64,000 nt of DNA, from the NCBI RefSeq assembly GCF_000282055.1, contig NZ_AKJZ01000041.1:1-64000 (forward strand). Reading direction: 5' to 3'. Each line of letters begins with the position of its first letter. Within the stretch, counting starts at the first letter, position 1. The DNA is from Flavobacterium sp. CF136. GTDB lineage: Bacteria; Bacteroidota; Bacteroidia; Flavobacteriales; Flavobacteriaceae. The notes under the pieces are model-generated. The model saw only the letters and a program-made list of their open reading frames with translations. It was not told the origin of the DNA and ran no database searches. Position numbers and translations under genes: made by a program. This document shows positions 31,030 through 40,377 of this stretch, in pieces.

Positions 31030-31764
31030 TTACATTTGATTTCCGCTGTACATGCCGCCTTTGTAAATCTCCCCCTGCTCATCTGTGAAGAATAAAACAA
31101 GTTCTGAATCTTCTGAAGCCTTTATTGAAATAGCTTCATCTTTAAATACAATACATTCTTTTTTCTTAATGTCAATACTACTGTTTACCTCTGCTGATCC
31201 CTGAAAAACATATAAGAGGGCAGTAAGGTTTTCAGCTGGCAGTTCTGGAATTTCAGAAGTGCTTCCTTTAAGAAGTTTCATATCGTAAATCCAGGTATGG
31301 CTGCTGAATTGAAATTCTGTTTCAGGATTTGGAGATCCGATAAGACGCCAGCTGTTTTCACTGTGCAGGCTTTCTAATTCCAAGAAAACCACTTGAGGAT
31401 TCAAGTCTTTTTTTTCTGGGCGAATGAAAATTTGAAGCCCTTCCATTGTTTCCTGCTGTCCCATTATTTTTTCTTCATGAAAAAAAGATCTGCCGGCTTT
31501 CATGAGCATGAGAGTTTTTCCTCCGATTACTTTTACAAAACCTTCTGAGTCACTGTGTTCTGCTTCACCTGTTCTGAAATAAGAAAGTATTTCATCATTA
31601 ATGTGAGGATGCATTTTAATTACAGTATTGCTGTTAATTTCCGGGTGGTCTATTCTTCCAATACTTCCAATTCCGGTGTCTGTACCAGAAATTGCTGAAC
31701 CTGGATACAATACCTTTATCGGTCCGTGCCCTATAAATTGGGAACTGTTTATTTTCTGTATCAT
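31030..31764 (-). CDS. Pirin-family protein
   Basis: A 244-residue two-cupin pirin homologue. The N-terminal cupin keeps a metal-binding set in MHPHINDEILSY (about 52-63) with a further His/Glu pair in SFFHEEK near 97. Bacterial pirins include quercetin 2,3-dioxygenases and redox-responsive regulators. Its start overlaps nothing, and the stop is 2 bp from the cupin gene. Together with isochorismatase and cupin it forms a small oxidative or aromatic-metabolism operon. Confidence 0.85.
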   Translation of the reverse strand: MIQKINSSQFIGHGPIKVLYPGSAISGTDTGIGSIGRIDHPEINSNTVIKMHPHINDEILSYFRTGEAEHSDSEGFVKVIGGKTLMLMKAGRSFFHEEKIMGQQETMEGLQIFIRPEKKDLNPQVVFLELESLHSENSWRLIGSPNPETEFQFSSHTWIYDMKLLKGSTSEIPELPAENLTALLYVFQGSAEVNSSIDIKKKECIVFKDEAISIKASEDSELVLFFTDEQGEIYKGGMYSGNQM

Positions 31765-31826
31765 AAATTATATTTTTAAAGAAGCCGGATATAAATATCC
31801 AGCTTCGACTATAAGTTTTTTATTAA

Positions 31827-32429
31827 TTAAGAAAACTGTCCTACTTTAGACATTACTTCTTCAAATAAAATTGGAAGTACTTTCTGTCCGTCTTCTGTTG
31901 CCCAGTTGTGTACCATTTCAGAAATGATCTGATTGATTGTTGTAGTTCTGACACCCTGGCTTTCCCAAGTGTGCTGTGCGATATCATCAGCAATTTGCGA
32001 AGGAGATCCTCCAGCATCAAGCACTACCTGAACATTAAACCCTTCTTCCTGCATTGAAATTGACGGCCATACAATACATACATCATTGGTAAGGCCTGCC
32101 ATAATTACGTTTTTTCTTCCGCCGGCTGCTTTTAAAACGGCATTTTTAAAATTCACGTCATCCCATGCATTTGTAATTCCTTCTCTTTTTACTCGGTCTG
32201 AATATTGCTGAGGAAGCAGATCTTGCAGATCTTGAATCAAGGGACCCTGTGCATGATCTTCCTGGCTGCTTGTAAGAACAACTGGAATGTTTAGTGCTGT
32301 TGCGAATTTAGCCAAAGCTCTTGTTCTGCTAACGATCATTTCATGAGGTCTGTTAGCTGCAAAATTAAGTGTGCCTGTTTGATGATCAATTAATAACATA
32401 ACGGTATCATCTTTTGTAAACTGTTTCAT
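31827..32429 (-). CDS. Isochorismatase-family cysteine hydrolase
   Basis: A 200-residue member of the isochorismatase-like superfamily, closest by eye to the YcaC group. The catalytic Asp is Asp15 in MLLIDHQTG, the cis-peptide region and nucleophile Cys are in MAGLTNDVCIVWPS near residues 110-123. Family members hydrolyse amides or related bonds, and the substrate here is unknown. It is the first gene of the isochorismatase-pirin-cupin set. The Crp-like gene upstream (145 bp away, same strand) is the likely regulator. Confidence 0.88.
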   Translation of the reverse strand: MKQFTKDDTVMLLIDHQTGTLNFAANRPHEMIVSRTRALAKFATALNIPVVLTSSQEDHAQGPLIQDLQDLLPQQYSDRVKREGITNAWDDVNFKNAVLKAAGGRKNVIMAGLTNDVCIVWPSISMQEEGFNVQVVLDAGGSPSQIADDIAQHTWESQGVRTTTINQIISEMVHNWATEDGQKVLPILFEEVMSKVGQFS

Positions 32430-32573
32430 TTTTCTAATGTTTTAAAAGTTATTATAAATTTTAAAATCTTTGTTACTGATTTATAGGGCAAATTTATTGC
32501 AGCTATAAAGCAGGAAACGTTGACATTTGTCAATAAAGAACATTAGAAGAATTGATCGGAGGGATACTAATTT

Positions 32574-33155
32574 TTACTTTTGAAATAATTTACTTCGCAC
32601 CCTGCTCAAGGTTTCTTTGGTGATGCCTAAGTAAGAAGCAATAATATGCTGGGGAAAGCGCTGTAAGAAATCAGGATAGCTTTTAAGCAGCTGCTCATAT
32701 CTTTCCATAGCAGGAAGTACTATAGAATTATTTAATCTTTTTTGAGAGGCGATGAAACTGCTTTGGTTCATATTCCAGAACATTTCCTTAATTGCCGGTA
32801 TTTCAAGCAGACGCTCCAAATCATCAGCTCCCAGCGTTAGTAATTCAGTATCTTCCCAAGCGTCAATATTATAAACAGAAGGTGTTTTCATTAGATAGCT
32901 TTCTCGATCGACCATCCACCAGTTTTCCAGTGCCAGTTGAATGATATGCTCATTTCCGGCATTATCAATACTGTACTGTCTCATTGCACCTTTTATTATA
33001 AAACCGGTAAACTGGCATATGTTCCCCTGTTTCAGGAAAAGCTCCTTCTTTTTTAATTTCTTAGGTTGAAGAGATGCTTTAATTAAAGCTTCATCATCTG
33101 CGGTGAGAGAAGATTTACTGTATCTTTTAATATAGCTGAAAAGCTGTTCGTACAT
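32574..33155 (-). CDS. Crp/Fnr-family transcriptional regulator
   Basis: A 193-residue regulator with an N-terminal cyclic-nucleotide-binding-like beta roll (about 20-125) and a short C-terminal HTH (RFPQHIIASYLGITKETLSRVRSKL, about 163-187). The effector-binding residues of true cAMP receptors are not evident, which is usual for the Bacteroidota group. It lies upstream of the isochorismatase operon in the same direction and may control it. Confidence 0.88.
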   Translation of the reverse strand: MYEQLFSYIKRYSKSSLTADDEALIKASLQPKKLKKKELFLKQGNICQFTGFIIKGAMRQYSIDNAGNEHIIQLALENWWMVDRESYLMKTPSVYNIDAWEDTELLTLGADDLERLLEIPAIKEMFWNMNQSSFIASQKRLNNSIVLPAMERYEQLLKSYPDFLQRFPQHIIASYLGITKETLSRVRSKLFQK

Positions 33156-33571
33156 GTGTTAAATATTTTTAATAAAAGTACAAAATATTTGTATTTTTCG
33201 GATAGTTGTCTAAGGATTTGAAATCAGTTTAAGTACCAGTGTCTAAATTTAAAGACATCTTTATCTATATAATTTCTATTTGAACAAGACTCAAATTACC
33301 GCTTCCTCGTACAAGTTATGGTATACAGCTCAAATATGGCAGTACATGGACTGCTAAACTCTCAGAACCATATGAAGGTCCTGAATCGGCGGCATCCTTA
33401 ACCTGTCTCAAATAAAAACCATCATCGTTATATTTTGAAGTTTAAATCAGGATACTTATTAATAAAAGAAATGTACTTTCATGTGTAGTAAGTTGTTGTT
33501 TCAATAGTATGAATAATCCATAATTGAAAACCGCCCTGGGTAAAAGCAGTTGAACGCTAAATTTAAAAATA
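33156..33571. other. Intergenic region, no gene seen
   Basis: About 415 bases between the divergent Crp-like gene and a small hypothetical gene. Around 33300-33410 two overlapping plus-strand frames are open for 35-40 codons, but neither has a start, a recognisable family or continuity. The rest is AT-rich and presumably holds the two divergent promoters. Confidence 0.4.
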
Positions 33572-34003
33572 ATGAAAGAGTTTGATTTAGATACATTCGA
33601 AAAAAAAATATTAGATAAAGGCTTCACTGGTTATTTCCAAACAGCAGCTGCTTATCCGGGAAAGTTAAAAGAAAGCATTAGTGAATATCTGGATGCCTGC
33701 AGCAATGGGAGAGAAATACCCAATACAAACGGACTTTTTATATTATCAACCTACCTGCAATGGTCAGGTGATGATAAAGAAAGGATTGAATGCAATCTGT
33801 GGGTAAAACACGAAAATGACACTTTCGATGTACAAAAAATGGAAATTGAAAAAAAAGACCGATACGGGCAGCTTTTGAAAAAATCGGAACTAAAAAATCT
33901 TTCAGCAGATTCAGTTCCGACATTAAGGGAAGCTATACTTGAAGTCAGCGGATCACCTAAACAAAACCTTTCATCCCGAAAAAAAAGGGGATTTAGAATT
34001 TAA
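33572..34003 (+). CDS. Small hypothetical protein
   Basis: A 143-residue soluble protein of mixed alpha/beta composition (FDLDTFEKKILDKGFTGY near the start, LSTYLQWSGDDKERIECNLWV in the middle) with a very basic C-terminal tail (SSRKKRGFRI). No signal peptide. I do not recognise a family. It stands alone, with non-coding gaps of more than 300 bases on both sides. The continuous frame and regular codon use support a real gene. Confidence 0.6.
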   Translation: MKEFDLDTFEKKILDKGFTGYFQTAAAYPGKLKESISEYLDACSNGREIPNTNGLFILSTYLQWSGDDKERIECNLWVKHENDTFDVQKMEIEKKDRYGQLLKKSELKNLSADSVPTLREAILEVSGSPKQNLSSRKKRGFRI

Positions 34004-34199
34004 CATTGTCATAGATATTAAATTTTAATGAAACGAAAACAATACCAAAAAAGATCTTCAATTTATTTTTTTTCAATTACCTCCCGGCTTTTTTATTACT
34101 ATTATTTTTAAAAATTTAAGCGGCAGTTAAGGCATGTTTTCTTTTAAGGCCATTGTGATGCATTGAGGTAATAATTGTTATTGCTTAATATTTTAACAT

Positions 34200-34207
34200 T
34201 ATTTTTG
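34200..34207 (+). promoter_or_regulatory. Bacteroidota-type -7 box before the GH5 lipoprotein gene
   Basis: TATTTTTG matches the TAnnTTTG -7 consensus. TTG triplets at 34175 and 34181 are candidate -33 elements. The predicted transcript would have a leader of about 140 bases before the ATG at 34354. Nothing else is seen in the 350-base gap from 34004. Confidence 0.5.
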
Positions 34208-34353
34208 TGGTAAGCTTATTTTAAATGGGTTATAATGAGTTATTTGTATTATAATTTGATAAAATAGCATCTATTTTATCTTACTAAAAACTAAATATTT
34301 GTATCGAAGTTTTTTAAGGCCTTAAACTCTTCACTTAACTTAAAAACTATCTT

Positions 34354-35367
34354 ATGAAAAAACCACATTTTATTAAACAGAGTTTTAAAACAGTTAATGT
34401 TTTATTTTTAGCTTTAAGTATTTCATTATTGGCAGGCTGCGAACAATCTGAAACAGATCAGACAGATCCGACAGCAAAAGCTGAAATAACAGAAACGCCG
34501 GCAGCATTAAATTCAGGCTTAACTTCAAAAACGGGTTCTACTTTTGGAGATATAGGAAATGGAGTTAATTTACAGCCTTCTTATTACAATGGAGGAAATT
34601 GCGATTTGGGCTGGAATTTAATGAAGCAGAATACTAAGATCAAAACTGTTCGTATTGAAGTAGAGCCGGGTCAGGAAACCAATGCCAAAAGATGGATATC
34701 TGAGGCAAAATCAAACGGTTTTACTGTAATTGTTTCTTATCACAAATCGAGCGTGCTGGGTTCGGACAGTACAAGTGAATTAAATGCAGCAGCTACCTGG
34801 TGGAAAAACTATTACAGTTATTTGGGAGGAAATTTTATTATTAACCTGACAAACGAATGGGGAAGCCATAACATTACGCCTTCAGCATTTGCAGCCGCTT
34901 ATAATACGGCTATTACAGAAGTTCGAAAAGTGTACAGCGGAACTATTATTATCGATATTCCAGGCTGGGGGCAGGAAACCGCTACAGCAGCCTGTGCTGT
35001 CAAAGGATGTTCTACGGGACAGACAAAAATAAATGACACCAAAATTATTCTTTCTGCACATATTTATCCAGGCGCATATAATCAGGCAAAAGGTAGATAT
35101 ATGAATACTTCTGATATTGATGACTTGGCTTCGTCAGGCAGACAATGCATGATTGGAGAATTTGGTAACAGCGGCGGTTCCGGGGCAGATTGGTCAGGGA
35201 TTGTGGATTATGCTAAAAATAAAGGCTGGACAATTTTAGGCTGGGCGTGGAATGGAGATGGAGGCTCTATGAACATGATTACACCTCAATTCCAGTCTTA
35301 TACAAGCGGAAGTGCTAAAACATATTACAAGAGTTCTTATTTCGATATTGTGTATAACAAATTGTAG
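34354..35367 (+). CDS. GH5 lipoprotein (probable beta-mannanase or glucanase)
   Basis: A family 5 glycoside hydrolase of 337 residues. The N-terminus is a lipoprotein signal peptide with lipobox LLAGC (Cys29), followed by a Thr/Glu/Asp-rich linker to about residue 60. The catalytic barrel has the acid/base Glu168 in INLTNEWGS and nucleophile Glu269 in CMIGEFGNSGG. Its barrel (GNGVNLQPSYYNGG..., IVSYHKSS, GWAWNGDGG) is more like compact mannanase-type GH5 enzymes than the GH5 at 7209-8336. It should sit on the outer membrane. It has its own promoter and is not next to other glycan genes, so it may be an orphan scavenging enzyme. Confidence 0.85.
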   Translation: MKKPHFIKQSFKTVNVLFLALSISLLAGCEQSETDQTDPTAKAEITETPAALNSGLTSKTGSTFGDIGNGVNLQPSYYNGGNCDLGWNLMKQNTKIKTVRIEVEPGQETNAKRWISEAKSNGFTVIVSYHKSSVLGSDSTSELNAAATWWKNYYSYLGGNFIINLTNEWGSHNITPSAFAAAYNTAITEVRKVYSGTIIIDIPGWGQETATAACAVKGCSTGQTKINDTKIILSAHIYPGAYNQAKGRYMNTSDIDDLASSGRQCMIGEFGNSGGSGADWSGIVDYAKNKGWTILGWAWNGDGGSMNMITPQFQSYTSGSAKTYYKSSYFDIVYNKL

Positions 35368-35378
35368 ATAAGGTTTTT

Positions 35379-35653
35379 ATGCCGCAGATTGCAGACCAGC
35401 TTTCAGCCCTGGTCAAGGCGCTGCAGTATTTAGCATCTCAAGGTATTGTTATGAAATATGAGGAAATTCACAAAGTTTTAGGGAGGGCAATTTGGTACTG
35501 ACTGTCAGTGAAGGTTCATTTGGGGGACAGCATACTTCTTTCTATAACTTATTCAGGGTGGAGAATGGAAAAATAGCAGAATACTGGGATGTTATTGAAA
35601 CTATTGCCCCAAAAGAATCATGGAAAAATAATAACGGAAAATTTAATTTTTAA
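35379..35653 (+). pseudogene. Truncated, frameshifted SnoaL/NTF2-like gene
   Basis: Reads PQIADQLSALVKALQYLASQ then GIVMKYEEIHKVLG. After one missing base near 35487 it continues GNLVLTVSEGSFGGQHTSFY and then LFRVENGKIAEYWDVIE to a TAA at 35651-35653. This is the C-terminal two thirds of a SnoaL-like (NTF2 fold) protein: the FGG..TSFY..FR.ENGKI.E.WDV block is characteristic. The N-terminal part is missing because the GH5 gene ends at 35367, so it is both 5'-truncated and frameshifted. Confidence 0.75.
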
Positions 35654-35684
35654 GATAACGAATAAATTTTTCAGACAAATTTTG

Positions 35685-35711
35685 ACAGTCATCCTTGTGA
35701 TGACTGTTTTT
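35685..35711 (+). terminator. Rho-independent terminator
   Basis: ACAGTCATC (35685-35693) pairs perfectly with GATGACTGT (35699-35707) around a 5-base loop and is followed by TTTTTG. It ends the plus-strand GH5/SnoaL-remnant unit just before the convergent glycosyltransferase gene. Confidence 0.85.
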
Positions 35712-35787
35712 GTCTTTAACAGCCAAAAACATCAGGCATCTAAAATACTGCTTATAAAGCTGCTGCAGACAAAAGTAATAATACCAC

Positions 35788-36849
35788 TTATTTTTTTTGT
35801 AAGCGATGACGAAGTATCGTGTCTAATATTTCTATAATGTCCTCGATATCATTATCATATGTTTCAATTGCAATACTATTGCCATTATAAGGGCCATATT
35901 TAAGAGGGTCTGTAACATTGAATAAGCCGATAACAGGTACCTTTGCTGCACTTGCTAAATGCATAATCCCGCTATCGGCTCCTATAAAAATTGATGTATT
36001 AGCAATTACCGATCCAATCTCCCTGATATTCCGGCTGTAAAATGTCAAAGCTTTAAATCCTATCTTTGAAACATTCTCAAAAGGCAGAATCTCAACAATA
36101 GTATAATCGAAAAAATTAAGACGCACTTTTTCATAAAATTCTTCCCACCACTGTGCTGAATGGCATTTGTCTCCCGTTGCATAGGTAAACAAACTGATTA
36201 CTTTTTTCCCTTCAGGGACAATTTTACGCAGAATTCTCAGCCCGTTAGATAATTCCGAAAGATCTAACTTTAGGTCTAAATAAGGAACTTTATCAGTCAG
36301 GTCCAAAATGTTTTCCTGTGTTATAGCAAATCTAAAATCATATACAGGGGCTTTGGCCATATGCTTACAATCAAAATATAGTAAGGCTAGGGACTCACTT
36401 AAGGAATCCCCAAAAAACTTAAATCTCGCATGTGCGAATTTGACTGATAATCTCCCGGAAGAAGATTTCTTATCCACATTAATAGCCAGATCATAATTTT
36501 TCTGCCTGATCAGCAGCCAGGACTTCAGATAGCGAAAAGGCTGTGTGAAAGGTTTTTTAGGAAGCTGGATAATGTTATCTATATTATTGTAATTTCTAAG
36601 TATTTCCGGTGCCAGATTTCCTTTTACAAACAGGTCAATCTTACATCTGGGATATGTTGCAGTAACTTCCTGCAGAAGAGGAGTGATTAACAAAAGATTG
36701 CCAAGCCTTTGGTTGGGCCTGCAGATTAATATCCTTCTGATATTTTTGGCAGGACCATTTATTATATTGCTGTCTGTGCGGCCGATATCTTGAGTTAAGG
36801 CCTGCATTACAGATCTTCGGACTGTATTTATTATGCTTTTAATTTCCAT
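35788..36849 (-). CDS. Glycosyltransferase family 9 (heptosyltransferase-like)
   Basis: A 353-residue GT-B glycosyltransferase of family 9. RRILICRPNQRLGNLLLITPLLQEV (about residues 38-62) is the N-terminal Rossmann start typical of LPS heptosyltransferases, and FIGADSGIMHLASAAKVPVIGLFN near 288-311 is the donor-binding block. It would add a sugar from an NDP-sugar to lipopolysaccharide core or a related surface glycan at the cytoplasmic face of the membrane. It is transcribed alone, convergent with the GH5 unit. Confidence 0.88.
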   Translation of the reverse strand: MEIKSIINTVRRSVMQALTQDIGRTDSNIINGPAKNIRRILICRPNQRLGNLLLITPLLQEVTATYPRCKIDLFVKGNLAPEILRNYNNIDNIIQLPKKPFTQPFRYLKSWLLIRQKNYDLAINVDKKSSSGRLSVKFAHARFKFFGDSLSESLALLYFDCKHMAKAPVYDFRFAITQENILDLTDKVPYLDLKLDLSELSNGLRILRKIVPEGKKVISLFTYATGDKCHSAQWWEEFYEKVRLNFFDYTIVEILPFENVSKIGFKALTFYSRNIREIGSVIANTSIFIGADSGIMHLASAAKVPVIGLFNVTDPLKYGPYNGNSIAIETYDNDIEDIIEILDTILRHRLQKK

Positions 36850-37068
36850 CTTTTATATGATTGTAAAAAGTTATTTATTTAATATTTTTTATTGTCAGTT
36901 AAAAGGTAAATTGTTTTAGATTATTAGGCATTATTAAATCGACGCAAGCCGAAAAGTTATAGACTAAGGATACAGATAAGCTCTGTTTACATGTTTGATT
37001 AATAGTTGAATAAGATGCTGCTTCGAAAATATTCGATTACACTTTTCTAATATTTAATGATAAATAAT

Positions 37069-37207
37069 ATTAGGGTTCTGCCGCCGCTATAAATAATTTT
37101 GTTTAAGTTTTAGATTACTTAATAGACTTCCAAGGGGTGCTATCCTATATAATAACCAGATAACTATTTAGCCGTATTAATCCCCCAAAGATGCGGCAGA
37201 ACCTAAT
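37069..37207. mobile_element. 139-bp MITE-like element with terminal inverted repeats
   Basis: ATTAGGGTTCTGCCGC (37069-37084) is matched in reverse complement by GCGGCAGAACCTAAT (37193-37207) with a single-base bulge. The 108 bases between have no coding capacity. This is the layout of a miniature inverted-repeat element or a solo pair of insertion-sequence ends. No clear target duplication was found. It lies between the GT9 gene and the last gene of the ABC operon. Confidence 0.5.
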
Positions 37208-37224
37208 GTTGTTTATTAAAAAAA

Positions 37225-38376
37225 TCAATTCTTTTTTTTACCCGATTTACCAAAGGAATTTGGGTTGATTGTTGCCGAAACCCCTAAATTTATTCCCATA
37301 GTAAATGTATTTATGCTGTTGTCAGATTTATTGATGAAGTAACGAAGCGGTACAGAACTGTTTACTTTTAGTAAAGGAGTAATTCGATATTCCAGTCCCG
37401 CATCCAGAACAGGAGTATAATAGCTGTTTTCGTTTGTTTTTGCCGATACCCCCGTTGATTTTATTTTTATCCGGATATTGGTCATGGAATACATCCCAAA
37501 GCCAAGGGAGGTAAACAATCGTAAAGGTTTATCAGGGTTGTCATAGTATCGGAACATCAATTCCCCTCCAAACAAAACAAATGAATAAATGTTTCCTTTT
37601 TGATTGGATTGAACCTGCTCCATAATAGCACTTTGATCGGGTTTTTTAGATCCCATATTTAAATTGAGCAGCACCGCAGTTTGTGACCCAATTGATTTTT
37701 TAAAACTCAGCCCGTAAGTTCCAACTACATCACTGGTACTGTTTAGTTTTGGACCAAAAAAGATTAAAGGCGAATAAAAGAAGGCGACATCAAAATTTCG
37801 TCTGTAATTTGACATTTTTTCAGCTTGAATCTCTTCATTGGAATAAACCTTGGGATTTTTATAAGTTTTACTCAGCAACGCGGCATTGAGTTCGGTTTTT
37901 AATATCTCTAAGCTGCTTGGGCTTTTATTGATAATATTAAACGAATAGCTGCTGTTTTTAATAAAAAACGGACCAGCCGGATCTATTTCCTGAGATGGAT
38001 TTACAAAAAAGAAAACAGATTCATTAATATTACGAACATAGGATACGGTGTAAATAACTACATTATAGCAATTTAAAGAATTCCGGTTTTCCTTGTCTAA
38101 TATGTTAATATATAAGAAGTTGTAATCATTGAAAAGCCCTGAATTTAGGTACTGGTTACTTTCACTATATGTTTTTAAGTCTTCTCCCTTTGCATCTATA
38201 ACCAGTACTCCTTTTGGCAGCGGCGCATTTTCTTTAAACAAATATTGACTGTAACAATTTGCTCCAGGGGAATTGTACTCGTATATTTTTTGTGAAAATA
38301 CCAGATGACCTGAGAGTAAAAACAGAATCATAACGACTTTTCTTTCAGATAGGAGTATAGTTATTAAATTAGGCAT
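37225..38376 (-). CDS. Secreted / outer-membrane beta-barrel-like protein
   Basis: A 383-residue protein with an N-terminal signal (either from 38376 or from an internal ATG at 38331, MILFLLSGHLVFSQ). The first half is a soluble alpha/beta-like domain. The second half has alternating beta segments with Gly/aromatic ends (FFGPKLNSTSDVVGTYGLSF, SLGFGMYSMTNIRIK, LDAGLEYRITPLLKVN) that resemble an eight-stranded outer-membrane barrel. No specific family recognised. It follows the ATPase gene of the ABC exporter by 22 bp on the same strand and is probably the last gene of that operon, suggesting an envelope accessory role. Confidence 0.65.
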   Translation of the reverse strand: MPNLITILLSERKVVMILFLLSGHLVFSQKIYEYNSPGANCYSQYLFKENAPLPKGVLVIDAKGEDLKTYSESNQYLNSGLFNDYNFLYINILDKENRNSLNCYNVVIYTVSYVRNINESVFFFVNPSQEIDPAGPFFIKNSSYSFNIINKSPSSLEILKTELNAALLSKTYKNPKVYSNEEIQAEKMSNYRRNFDVAFFYSPLIFFGPKLNSTSDVVGTYGLSFKKSIGSQTAVLLNLNMGSKKPDQSAIMEQVQSNQKGNIYSFVLFGGELMFRYYDNPDKPLRLFTSLGFGMYSMTNIRIKIKSTGVSAKTNENSYYTPVLDAGLEYRITPLLKVNSSVPLRYFINKSDNSINTFTMGINLGVSATINPNSFGKSGKKKN

Positions 38377-38398
38377 ATGTACTATGAATTAATATGGG

Positions 38399-39139
38399 TT
38401 AAGCATTTAAATCTGGTTTTCTTTGGACGTTTTCCTGATCGAATAAAAGTTTTCGATGATTGGTTATCTGTCCGTCTTCGAGTTCAATTGTCCGGTCACT
38501 TGCTTTGGCAAAATCATTGTCATGGGTAACTGCAATTATGGTCTGATGAATTTCATGCGAGAGCTGTTTGAAAATATCATATACATTTTGTGTATTCCTG
38601 CTGTCGAGATTACCCGTCGGTTCATCACACATGATTATTGCCGGATCATTTATTAGTGCCCTGGCTATCGATACTCTCTGCTGCTGGCCCCCGCTGAGTT
38701 TAGAGGCCTGTTTTAATGCTAAGTCTTTTAATCCTAAAATTTCCAGTTTCTGGTATGCCCTTTCTTCAATTTCCTTATAGCTGTACGCACCTAATTTTAA
38801 AGCTGGGATCATGATGTTTTTAAGACATGTAAATTCAGGCAGCAGGTAATGGAACTGAAATACAAATCCGATGTGCCTGTTTCTGATTGCGGCGAGTTCA
38901 TCGGGTTTTTTCCCAGTAATTTTATTTCCCAGAATATGCAGCTCACCATCGTAATCGGTATCCATTGTACTGAGACAGTAGAGAAGGGTGGACTTTCCTG
39001 AACCACTTTTCCCTACTAAGGTCAAAAACTCGCCTTTATAGGCGTGAATGCTTATATCATTTAATACTTTGAATTTGGAAGGTTCGTAAAAGTATTTGCT
39101 TAAATTGTTTGTGCTGAGCACCAGTTCTTTGTTATCCAT
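38399..39139 (-). CDS. ABC transporter ATPase (MacB/LolD type)
   Basis: A 246-residue ATP-binding subunit. Walker A GKSGSGKST (about residues 38-46), Q-loop FQFHYLLPEF, signature LSGGQQQR, Walker B IIMCDEPTGNLD and switch His in AVTHD are all intact. The LPEF and TGNLD context is that of MacB/LolD/FtsE-type mechanotransmission transporters. It pairs with the FtsX-like permease encoded 4 bp upstream and would power substrate movement through the TolC-linked complex encoded in the same operon. Confidence 0.93.
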   Translation of the reverse strand: MDNKELVLSTNNLSKYFYEPSKFKVLNDISIHAYKGEFLTLVGKSGSGKSTLLYCLSTMDTDYDGELHILGNKITGKKPDELAAIRNRHIGFVFQFHYLLPEFTCLKNIMIPALKLGAYSYKEIEERAYQKLEILGLKDLALKQASKLSGGQQQRVSIARALINDPAIIMCDEPTGNLDSRNTQNVYDIFKQLSHEIHQTIIAVTHDNDFAKASDRTIELEDGQITNHRKLLFDQENVQRKPDLNA

Positions 39140-39143
39140 TACT

Positions 39144-40370
39144 TTATTTTCTAAAAATTGATACTGGGTCTACATTGGCTGCTTTTTTTGCCGGGAAATA
39201 ACCGGCGCAGATTGTGATAATTAATCCAAGGAGAAAACTCTGGGCAAAAAGCTTTGCTTCAAAGTAAATTGGGAAAGTTGAATTTGTTCCGCTGAGCTGA
39301 ATATGCGATAAAACATAGATTAAAGCCCCTCCAAAACATAATCCCAAAAAGTTGCCTATTATACCCATTATGACGGCTTCTGTTATAAAAATCCGAATAA
39401 CATCTTTTCCCTTAAAACCCAAAGCTTTTAAGATGGCAATGTCATTTATTTTCTGGGTTATTGTAGCACTCAGGATATTGTATATCCCGAATGCCGCAAC
39501 AAGAAGAATGGAAAGGGAAATAGAAGTCATAAGTGTTTTTCTGGTCACATCGCTGCTTAATATGTCAGCATTGCTGGTTTTCCAGTCTTCGACCGTATAA
39601 GAGGTCAGTGCCTGTAATTTTTGAGCGTACTGGGTTGAGTTATCCGAATTGACTGTATTGGCATAAATAGTGGTGACGTAAGAAGATCCTTCTTTTAAAA
39701 ACTGCTGGGCAGTACTGATATTCATAAATGATTTTGAATCGTCAGTCAGACTGTTTCCCATGCTGAAAATCCCAACAACTTTAAGGACTTTACTCACGCC
39801 ATAGGAAGAGGTTACTGTAATGTTATCATCCATATTTAAACTGAATTTTTCAGCTATGCCTTTGCCTATAATGATCCCGTTTAAATTCTGTTTTAAATTT
39901 TTTACATCCCCAGCCAGCATATAGGCACTGGTATTGTACATCTGGGCATATTCAACCATATTGACGCCGTCACTTGTGCCTTTGAGCTGGGTTTTGCCTT
40001 TGTTGTAAAAAACAGAGACATCCACAACTTCAATTGCATTTGTGATATAGGGTTCTTTCCTGACAGAATTGAGCAGGGACTGGGGATTGATTATCGTTTT
40101 GGATAAGGTTGTTACCTGCGGATTTACAATAACATTTAAAGTGGATTTATCGCGGCTCAGGACGCTGCTTGTTTCATCTTTTTTATAAATTTTAATATGC
40201 GCATTGTTTTTGAATATTTCCGCTGTCCCGTATTTGTTAAATCCTGCACCAAGTGAATTCATAAAAAGATAAATAGCCACCCCTATAGTTACTCCCAGAG
40301 CAGCTACTAAAGTCTGCTTTTTTCGGGTAAGAATATGGGTGAGGGCAATATCGTAATTGATGTTTTTCAT
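39144..40370 (-). CDS. MacB/FtsX-type ABC permease
   Basis: A 408-residue permease with one N-terminal membrane helix (about 18-40), a large periplasmic MacB-PCD-like domain (about 45-270) and three C-terminal helices (about 285-395) ending with FPAKKAANVDPVSIFRK, the conserved tail of FtsX-family permeases. These proteins form dimers that move substrates from the periplasm or inner leaflet and do not use a transmembrane channel. Flanked by the fusion-protein gene (7 bp) and the ATPase gene (4 bp), it forms a MacAB-TolC-like export machine. Confidence 0.9.
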   Translation of the reverse strand: MKNINYDIALTHILTRKKQTLVAALGVTIGVAIYLFMNSLGAGFNKYGTAEIFKNNAHIKIYKKDETSSVLSRDKSTLNVIVNPQVTTLSKTIINPQSLLNSVRKEPYITNAIEVVDVSVFYNKGKTQLKGTSDGVNMVEYAQMYNTSAYMLAGDVKNLKQNLNGIIIGKGIAEKFSLNMDDNITVTSSYGVSKVLKVVGIFSMGNSLTDDSKSFMNISTAQQFLKEGSSYVTTIYANTVNSDNSTQYAQKLQALTSYTVEDWKTSNADILSSDVTRKTLMTSISLSILLVAAFGIYNILSATITQKINDIAILKALGFKGKDVIRIFITEAVIMGIIGNFLGLCFGGALIYVLSHIQLSGTNSTFPIYFEAKLFAQSFLLGLIITICAGYFPAKKAANVDPVSIFRK

Positions 40371-40377
40371 AACGCGT

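Noticed and set aside
33300..33410. Overlapping open frames of 35-40 codons
   Set aside because: Two plus-strand frames are open together, with no start signal and no family similarity, so neither can be supported.
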